Notes under the pieces: model-generated
What the model was told of the DNA's origin: nothing
Databases searched by the model: none
Seen by the model: the letters and a program-made list of their open reading frames with translations, nothing else
Position numbers and translations under genes: made by a program
Shown: one piece after another, positions 6,801-11,558 of the stretch
Position numbering within the stretch: the stretch's first letter is position 1
Layout of the letters: each line of letters begins with the position of its first letter
DNA from: an uncultured Propionibacteriaceae bacterium
Lineage (GTDB): Bacteria; Actinomycetota; Actinomycetes; Propionibacteriales; Propionibacteriaceae
Length of the DNA: 11,558 nt
Assembly (NCBI GenBank): GCA_945875065.1
Contig: CAMCJC010000051.1
Span: forward strand, 1-11,558
Direction: 5' to 3'

Positions 6801-9800
6801 ACTTGGGTGTGCCGGTGCGAGTGGCCGATGTTGCGGCGTACCCGAGCGTACGCGCGCTGGCAGCCGAACTCATCCGCCGCGGCGCCACCGGAACACCCCC
6901 AGAAGAACACACCGTCGAGCTGCAGGCCCCAGAGTCACCCCAACCCGCCAGGCCCGCTCAGGCCAGGCTGGTCTACCTGGAGGAGACCGACCAGGTGCAA
7001 CCAGCCACCTACGTGGTGCCAGTGGAACTCACGCTGCACGGCGAACTCGACTGGGCGGCCCTGCGTCAGGCCTTGACCGACGTGATAACCGCACACCGTG
7101 CCCTGCGAAGTCGGTTAGTGACGCGTGATGACGTACTGCTGCAGGAACCTGTGCCGGCCGAGCAGGTGGCCGCCCTGCTCCAGATAACCGAACCGGGGCC
7201 AGCCGGCGGCGAAGAGTGGACAAACTGGGCACGTCGTGGTTTCGACTTAGCCCGTGAGCTGCCGATCCGAGTCGCGCTGGCTAGTAACGGCGATGAACAC
7301 CGGGTGCTGCTGTGCCTGCACCATGTCGCCGCCGACGGCGCCTCCATCGGGCCACTTCTCAAGGATTTGACGACGGCCTACACGGCCCGGCGCGCGGGCC
7401 ACGAACCCGCCGGTCTGGGCGGTGACCGACCGGGCATCGCTCCTGCCATCAAGGTGAATGAGGCCGACCGGGAGGCCGATTTGGCTGCCTGGCGTGAGGA
7501 GCTGTCCGGCGCACCGGCCACCACCAGGCTGCCCTTGGACCGACCTCGCCCCAGGCGCCGTAGCGGTGTCGGCGACCAAGTAACTAGCGCCCTTGACCAA
7601 ACAACCACCCGGTCGCTGCGCGCAGTGGCCAACCAGACCGGAGGCACCCTGTTCAGCGTGCTGCACGCCGCTCTGGCCGGATTGCTCACCCGCTGGGGAG
7701 CCGGCGACGACGTCGTCCTGGGTGCGGTGCTGTCAACCCGCAGCCCCGACGATGAGGCGGTCGGCTTCGCCGTCGACACCGTGCCACTGCGCACTGACCT
7801 GTCTGGACGCCCCAGCTTCGCGGAGCTGTGCCACCGGGTGGCTATACAGGACCTGGCTGTCTTCTCCCGGGTGTTGGACTCCAGGCTGGGCCTGGACGAT
7901 ATCGTCCGAGCGGTGAACCCGGCCCGGGACAGTCGCTATCACCCGCTCTTCCAGACCGTATTGGTGCTGCAGGAGCCCGAAGAAGTCCCGGACCTGTCAG
8001 CAGTCGGTTTATCCGCTAGCGTGCAGACCCTGCCGACTGGTACGGCCAAGTTCGATTTGACTTTGGAGGCCACCCCGACCCTGCGCGACGGTGACGAATG
8101 GCTGGACCTGCGCTGGGAGTACGCCACGGATGTCCTCGACGCCACCACCGTGGCTCGGCTCGATGCCAGCTTCCATCACCTGCTCTCCGCTTGGATCGCC
8201 CAACCTGACGGCAGCCTGTGGGACCCCGCGCCCTCCTTTGATGCGGTACCGCCGCGCTCCGCCTCGGCACCCGACAGCCCCATGCCTTGGGGCCCCGAGG
8301 TACGAACCCTCGCCGACGCCTGGCGCGAAGCGGTGAAGCGCCACGGCGCCCGTGTCGCCCTGACCGAGGATGATCGGAATCTCAATTACGGCGAGGTGCA
8401 CGCGGCCGCCGAAGAGCTGGCCGGTCGCCTGCAGGCCGCTGGGGTGTGCCATGGTGACCTCGTCGCCTTGTCACTGGGCCGTGGAAGTTGTCAAATAATC
8501 GCGATCCTCGCCACCGTACTGGCCGGAGCCTCCTACGTACCCTTAGACCCCGCCTACCCAATGGAGCGGCTGGCTCTGGTGCTCGACGACTCCCGCCCAC
8601 GTGTCCTGGTGGTTGACACCCGCCAGGAGGGCACCGACGACGTGCGGCGGGCCGCCGCCCAGTTGCACATCCCCGAACTAGACCTTGGCGAGACGACCCG
8701 TGAGCAGCAGCCCCAATCCCGGTCGGCCCTGTTGGCGGGCGCGGGTGACGACATCGCCTACGTCCTCTACACCTCTGGTTCCACGGGACGTCCCAAGGGC
8801 GTACGGGTGACCCACCACGACGTGCTGAGGCTGTTCGAGACCAGCCGTGACCTGATCCCCTGCGGTCCCGACGACGTGTGGACGATGTTCCATTCATACG
8901 CCTTCGACTTCTCAGTGTGGGAGATGTACGGCGCGCTGCTGCACGGCGGCCGGCTGGTGGTGGTACCGCACCAGACCACCCGGGACCCGGCGGCCTTCGC
9001 CTCGCTAGTAGACCGCGAGAGGGTCACCGTGCTGAACCAGACCCCGTCCGCGATGACTCACTTCATCGCCGAGGCCACCCGCCCAGACAACGGCCTTGGG
9101 TTCGCGAGCCTGCGCACCGTTGTACTCGGAGGAGAGGCCCTCGATCCGCGCACCCTGCGGCCGTGGTGGGAGTGTCACGGGAGCCGCGTCAAGGTGGTGA
9201 ACATGTACGGCATCACCGAGACCACCGTGCACGTGACGTATCGCGCGGTGAGTCCCGACGACCTCGCTGGTAGCCCGGTAGGCGTGGCGCTGCCTGACCT
9301 GTCGGTACGCCTACTCGACGAGGGACTGCACCCGGTGCCGCCGGGTGCAGTCGGCGAGATCTACGTCGCCGGCCCGGGCCTCTCCGAGGGCTACCTGGGC
9401 CGGCTCGGACTCACCGCTACGCGCTTCGTGCCCGACCCTTGGGGTCCTCCGGGGAGCCGGATGTATCGCTCGGGCGACTTGGCGGTGGTCGACGCGCACG
9501 GCTCGCTGGACTTCTGCGGACGTGGGGACGACCAGGTGCAGCTGCGCGGCTTCCGGGTGGAGCTAGGCGAAGTGGAGGCGGCGCTAACTGCCGTCGACCA
9601 GGTGGCCGCAGCGCATGTCGTAGTCCACGAGGAGGGCACCGACCAGGCGGCCCTGGTGGGTTATGTAACCGGACCCGACCCTGCCGAAGCCGATCCAATG
9701 CAGATCCTGGCGGCGGTGCGGGCCCAGGTGCCGCCTCAGTCAGTCCCTTCGACGGTAGTGGTGCTGGAGACCTTCCCGCTCACCGTCAACGGTAAGCTGG

Positions 9801-10912
9801 ACTCCGCTGCCTTGCCGCGCCCTGAGACTGCCCGGCGCAGCGCTAGCCGAGCCCCCAAGCCGGGCCTGGAGGAGCAGGTGGCACGGGCTTTCGCGGCGAC
9901 GCTCGGCGTCGATGGAGTTGGGGCGACAGAAAGTTTCTTCGAGATCGGTGGTCATTCCCTCACGGCCGTGCGGGCCCTGCGTCGTCTGGAGCAGGCAACC
10001 GGATCACGGGTGAGCATCGGCACGCTGTTCGCCCATCCGACGCCCGAGTCTCTGGCCGCCCACCTGCAGGAGTCCTCCGGTACCACCTCGGTCACACACG
10101 ATCTAGCAAGTCTGCTGGTGTTAAGGCCGGTAGCAGAAGACGTGACGAAGCCTCCGAGGCCCGGCGTCTTCTGCCTCCATCCCGCAGGGGGGCTGGCTTG
10201 GTGTTACAGCGGGTTGGCCGCCCACCTGCCATCCACAGTGGCGCTGTGGGGACTGCAGGCACGTGGCTTGTCCGGTGGCCCCACGCCCTCAAGCCTGGGA
10301 GAGATGTCCCAAGACTATCTAGACCAGATACTGGCCGCCCAGTCCGAGGGCCCCTACCATTTACTCGGCTGGTCATTAGGCGGGATGGTGGCCCACGAGG
10401 TGGCGGTACGGCTCCGCGAACTCGGGCACGAAGTGGGACTGCTAGCCCTGCTGGACGCCTACCCCTCCGAGGGTTTGGCCGCTGGTGAAGAACGCGAGGC
10501 AGCCGATGCCTACAGCGCCCTGCTGGCGATGGCCGGCATCGACGACCGGGAACTGGTGGCTGAGCTAAACCGTCCTCTGGTGCTGGACGACTGCGTCGCT
10601 GCGCTGCACGCCAGCGAGGGGCCAATGGCTGACCTCGACCGCAGCGCGATTGAAACCCTGCGCAGCACTTATGCGGCTACCGCCGCCATCCTGACCACGC
10701 ACCAGCACCGTCATTTCGACGGCACGATGCACTTCTACCGTGCGGCACGAGGCGGAGCCACCAACGACGGGCATTCGCCGGAGCAGTGGCGTGACCTAGT
10801 AAATGAGCTGCGGGTAGTTGACGTTGACGCTAACCACCGGCAGATGACTCGCCCGGTGCCGTTGGCGGCGGTGGGTCGCGACTTGGCCCAGCTGTTACAG
10901 GGGCAGCCGTGA
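3884..10912 (+). CDS. dhbF: Two-module siderophore NRPS, C-A-PCP-C-A-PCP-TE (DhbF/EntF-like), predicted DHB-Arg-Thr
   Basis: This 2342-residue cytoplasmic NRPS is close to the length and order of Bacillus DhbF. C1 (about 5-400, HHLALDG at 137-143) should join DHB from the aryl carrier to the first amino acid. A1 (about 415-915) has TSGSTGRPKG at 562-571. Its pocket residues D618, S619, S622, D660, V685, G687, A709, V717, D718 and K903 give DSSDVGAVDK. The two acidic residues suggest a basic substrate, best guess arginine. PCP1 Ser is 960 (GLHSL). C2 (about 1030-1450) has HHVAADG at 1146-1152. A2 (about 1480-1985) has TSGSTGRPKG at 1630-1639 and code DFWNVGMVHK (D1675 to K1971), the threonine signature. 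PCP2 Ser is 2025 (GGHSL). The TE (about 2090-2342) has Ser2164 in GWSLGG, Asp2191 and His2318. There is no epimerisation or cyclisation domain. At least ten TTA codons occur. Translation is probably coupled to both neighbours by overlaps. Architecture is certain; the Arg call is inference. Confidence 0.95.
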   Translation: MKEGPVTIRLSEAQQGLWIAEQELDDPTAFGCTETIRLSGPLDPERWRTAVAHALHETTATRVALVDDEQPRLVLLDQCPVSPTSVDLRGQPQPEMALQEHLATWQATPIDLSGGTVTHVALFRLDEQEWAWSWRVHHLALDGFGFALLARRVVRAWDEASGRLQPGSLPGDLDAFIRLATQKPPALPDDSALAHRHAIDLGTSGPRPGQAGAGSTHRVVWDMPGRMRPEEALAAIARAVHRASGATTCSIGLFTAARTSREALQTPTCLQDVVPVLVEVDAWTSQDQLQERVADSMRKALTTAGCRQERRLRALGGAPLADVWANIVPFDQEIRLGQAVGHAISDWEGPVSGLTVGLRPRQDSTTLVVEAPDHDPREVVEGFAALLREILGHSDRDADTPVPATVTALPDSRLDDEAVRSLLTCSPTARLVAPDATLDATALHDRVASLAHALVDAGADGDHPVVLALPRVADAIAGQLAALQMGIPFVTADPELGLAHLQDVVTRSGAVAVLHHPAPIDPSEPAPIWRSIDPRALATRHTALPRLRRPARPWDTAYVMWTSGSTGRPKGVVVTRANLAALVRRHVRCLHPVLNSSPDTTDPGITARVSHNHPFTFDSALSPLAALLRGAEMHLTPEHTTGDPAALACFCLEHRIDMLDVSPAVLAPMVEDGLLEDPRGPRLVVVGGDACPTGLWDRLASAPVSAWNAYGPTEATVDATGTWIEAGSTPHLGEALPGVEARVLDASLRPCPDGVAGELYLAGDGVAEGYLNAAALTAERFVPDPWGVIGSRMYRTGDLVRRSPGGLRFLGRTDAQMSIRGRRVEPGEVEAVLDRLPGVARSAVRLVPGPHGPILVAAVVSNIKADERWRRETLESARAALPPALHPAALMVLDALPLTDRGKLDRDRLPIPELGTDEDSGALVAPEGPLEEHLASRAAEVLGQDRVGADSDLRSLGLHSLASARLVALLRADLGVPVRVADVAAYPSVRALAAELIRRGATGTPPEEHTVELQAPESPQPARPAQARLVYLEETDQVQPATYVVPVELTLHGELDWAALRQALTDVITAHRALRSRLVTRDDVLLQEPVPAEQVAALLQITEPGPAGGEEWTNWARRGFDLARELPIRVALASNGDEHRVLLCLHHVAADGASIGPLLKDLTTAYTARRAGHEPAGLGGDRPGIAPAIKVNEADREADLAAWREELSGAPATTRLPLDRPRPRRRSGVGDQVTSALDQTTTRSLRAVANQTGGTLFSVLHAALAGLLTRWGAGDDVVLGAVLSTRSPDDEAVGFAVDTVPLRTDLSGRPSFAELCHRVAIQDLAVFSRVLDSRLGLDDIVRAVNPARDSRYHPLFQTVLVLQEPEEVPDLSAVGLSASVQTLPTGTAKFDLTLEATPTLRDGDEWLDLRWEYATDVLDATTVARLDASFHHLLSAWIAQPDGSLWDPAPSFDAVPPRSASAPDSPMPWGPEVRTLADAWREAVKRHGARVALTEDDRNLNYGEVHAAAEELAGRLQAAGVCHGDLVALSLGRGSCQIIAILATVLAGASYVPLDPAYPMERLALVLDDSRPRVLVVDTRQEGTDDVRRAAAQLHIPELDLGETTREQQPQSRSALLAGAGDDIAYVLYTSGSTGRPKGVRVTHHDVLRLFETSRDLIPCGPDDVWTMFHSYAFDFSVWEMYGALLHGGRLVVVPHQTTRDPAAFASLVDRERVTVLNQTPSAMTHFIAEATRPDNGLGFASLRTVVLGGEALDPRTLRPWWECHGSRVKVVNMYGITETTVHVTYRAVSPDDLAGSPVGVALPDLSVRLLDEGLHPVPPGAVGEIYVAGPGLSEGYLGRLGLTATRFVPDPWGPPGSRMYRSGDLAVVDAHGSLDFCGRGDDQVQLRGFRVELGEVEAALTAVDQVAAAHVVVHEEGTDQAALVGYVTGPDPAEADPMQILAAVRAQVPPQSVPSTVVVLETFPLTVNGKLDSAALPRPETARRSASRAPKPGLEEQVARAFAATLGVDGVGATESFFEIGGHSLTAVRALRRLEQATGSRVSIGTLFAHPTPESLAAHLQESSGTTSVTHDLASLLVLRPVAEDVTKPPRPGVFCLHPAGGLAWCYSGLAAHLPSTVALWGLQARGLSGGPTPSSLGEMSQDYLDQILAAQSEGPYHLLGWSLGGMVAHEVAVRLRELGHEVGLLALLDAYPSEGLAAGEEREAADAYSALLAMAGIDDRELVAELNRPLVLDDCVAALHASEGPMADLDRSAIETLRSTYAATAAILTTHQHRHFDGTMHFYRAARGGATNDGHSPEQWRDLVNELRVVDVDANHRQMTRPVPLAAVGRDLAQLLQGQP
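10899..10903 (+). promoter_or_regulatory. Ribosome binding site of the MFS gene, inside the NRPS end
   Basis: AGGGG lies five bases before the GTG at 10909. It supports a GTG start that overlaps the NRPS stop as GTGA. Confidence 0.6.
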
Positions 10913-11558
10913 CGGACCTGTCTCAGCGCGAGCCCGTCGATCAAGCCCGGAGCGGGCCAGCAGTAGTGCTCGCATTCCTGGCGGCGATGGCCCTGAACGG
11001 CTTGGACGCGACCATCGTTACCCCCGCCCTGCCCCGCATCGCCACCGACCTGGGCGCAGGGCTAGGCAGGGCAACTGCCGTCGAATGGGTCTTTCTGATA
11101 GCCGCCGGGCTTGCCTTACCAGCAGCGGGCTGGGCGGGGAACCGTTTCGTGCCTGCCCGGGTGCTGGCGGTCTGCTCTGCGGTCTTCGCGGTGGGTTGCG
11201 TGGTGGCTGTACTAGCCCCCACGCTGGCTGTGCTGGTGGCGGCCCGAGCCGTGCAGGGCATCGCATCGGGCCTGATGGTTCCGGTGGGATTGGTGATGGC
11301 CTATGGCGGTGCCACTGGGGCCAACCGGCTGCGCATCGCCCGGTGGACCACGGTTCCCCTGACCCTGGTGCCGATGCTGGGCCCGTTGATAGGCGGTTCG
11401 CTGACGCAGTACCTGGGCTGGCGTTCCATGTTCGTGCTGCTGCTCACGGTGGCGTGTGTGGTGTGCGCCAGCACGTGGTGGGTGGGCCGCGGGGGCGTTG
11501 TTACAGTGCCCGGTGAAAGGCTCGACATGGTGGGGCTGGTGCTGGTCGGCGGTGCACT
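10909..11558 (+). CDS. MFS drug/siderophore exporter, DHA2 (EmrB/QacA) type, partial
   Basis: This is the N-terminal part (216 codons plus two bases) of a major-facilitator membrane transporter that runs off the right edge. It starts with GTG overlapping the NRPS stop (GTGA), preceded by AGGGG. The first helix carries LDATIVTPALPRI, a form of the LDxTIVNVALP signature of 14-helix DHA2 exporters. RAVQGIASG matches the R-x-x-Q-G motif of helix 4. GPLIGGSLTQYLGWRSMF is the antiporter motif of helix 5 and the loop after it. At least six hydrophobic segments are visible. Its position directly after the NRPS in the same operon suggests that it exports the finished siderophore, powered by the proton gradient. 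Substrate is inferred from position only; a general drug-efflux role cannot be excluded. Confidence 0.88.
   Translation, partial: MTDLSQREPVDQARSGPAVVLAFLAAMALNGLDATIVTPALPRIATDLGAGLGRATAVEWVFLIAAGLALPAAGWAGNRFVPARVLAVCSAVFAVGCVVAVLAPTLAVLVAARAVQGIASGLMVPVGLVMAYGGATGANRLRIARWTTVPLTLVPMLGPLIGGSLTQYLGWRSMFVLLLTVACVVCASTWWVGRGGVVTVPGERLDMVGLVLVGGA

Noticed and set aside
6190..6912. Open frame of 240 codons on the minus strand inside the NRPS gene
   Set aside because: It is a shadow of the GC-rich NRPS coding strand; the product is Arg/Ser-rich with no recognisable motif, while the plus strand holds canonical A and PCP motifs.
6960..8230. Second condensation domain as a heterocyclisation or epimerisation domain
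   Set aside because: It carries the standard HHxxxDG motif (HHVAADG) rather than the DxxxxD motif of Cy domains, and it is followed directly by an A domain.
10092..10625. Open frame of 177 codons on the minus strand opposite the thioesterase
   Set aside because: The product is Arg/Pro-rich and of low complexity; the opposite strand encodes an intact catalytic triad.
1..11558. Mobile elements, CRISPR arrays, tRNA or rRNA genes
   Set aside because: I saw no transposase or integrase, no regularly spaced repeats, and no tRNA- or rRNA-like sequence in reading the window.

Overview
This window is part of an iron-acquisition locus from a high-GC actinobacterium. It encodes biosynthesis, probable export and re-uptake of a catecholate (2,3-dihydroxybenzoate, DHB) siderophore. 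The assignment to Actinomycetota rests on three observations: GC-rich coding with strong third-position bias, two DtxR/IdeR-type iron boxes in the only sizeable intergenic gap, and the protein families present. Leucine TTA codons are common (at least ten in the NRPS gene), which argues against a typical Streptomyces. The genus cannot be told from the sequence alone.

Left arm, minus strand, read right to left from about 2681 to 1: a FepB-like ferric-catecholate binding lipoprotein (2681-1674), a FepD-like permease (1661-603) and a FepG-like permease cut by the window edge (606-1). The genes are 12 bases apart or overlap, so they form one operon. The FepC-type ATPase is not in the window and would be expected beyond position 1.

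Middle, 2682-2993: a divergent control region with two 19-base iron boxes, one facing each operon, so both arms should be repressed by a DtxR-family regulator when iron is plentiful.

Right arm, plus strand, 2994 to the end: an EntB/DhbB-like isochorismatase fused to an aryl carrier protein, a 2342-residue DhbF/EntF-like NRPS with order C-A-PCP-C-A-PCP-TE, and the first 216 codons of an MFS exporter. The genes are joined by ATGA and GTGA stop/start overlaps.

Reading the adenylation pockets by eye gives DSSDVGAVDK for module 1 (two acidic residues, fits a basic amino acid, best guess arginine) and DFWNVGMVHK for module 2 (threonine). With a DHB-charged aryl carrier, a starter condensation domain and a terminal thioesterase, the predicted unit is DHB-Arg-Thr. 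It is probably trimerised and lactonised, as in the known griseobactin/streptobactin type. The genes that make and activate DHB (entC/dhbC, entA/dhbA, entE/dhbE), an MbtH-like protein and a phosphopantetheinyl transferase are not here.

The architecture is a known class rather than a new system. The points worth a second look are an apparent catalytic Lys-to-Arg change in the isochorismatase domain, loss of the conserved Pro-His pair in the FepD coupling loop, the acidic pocket of module 1, and the mirrored iron boxes.
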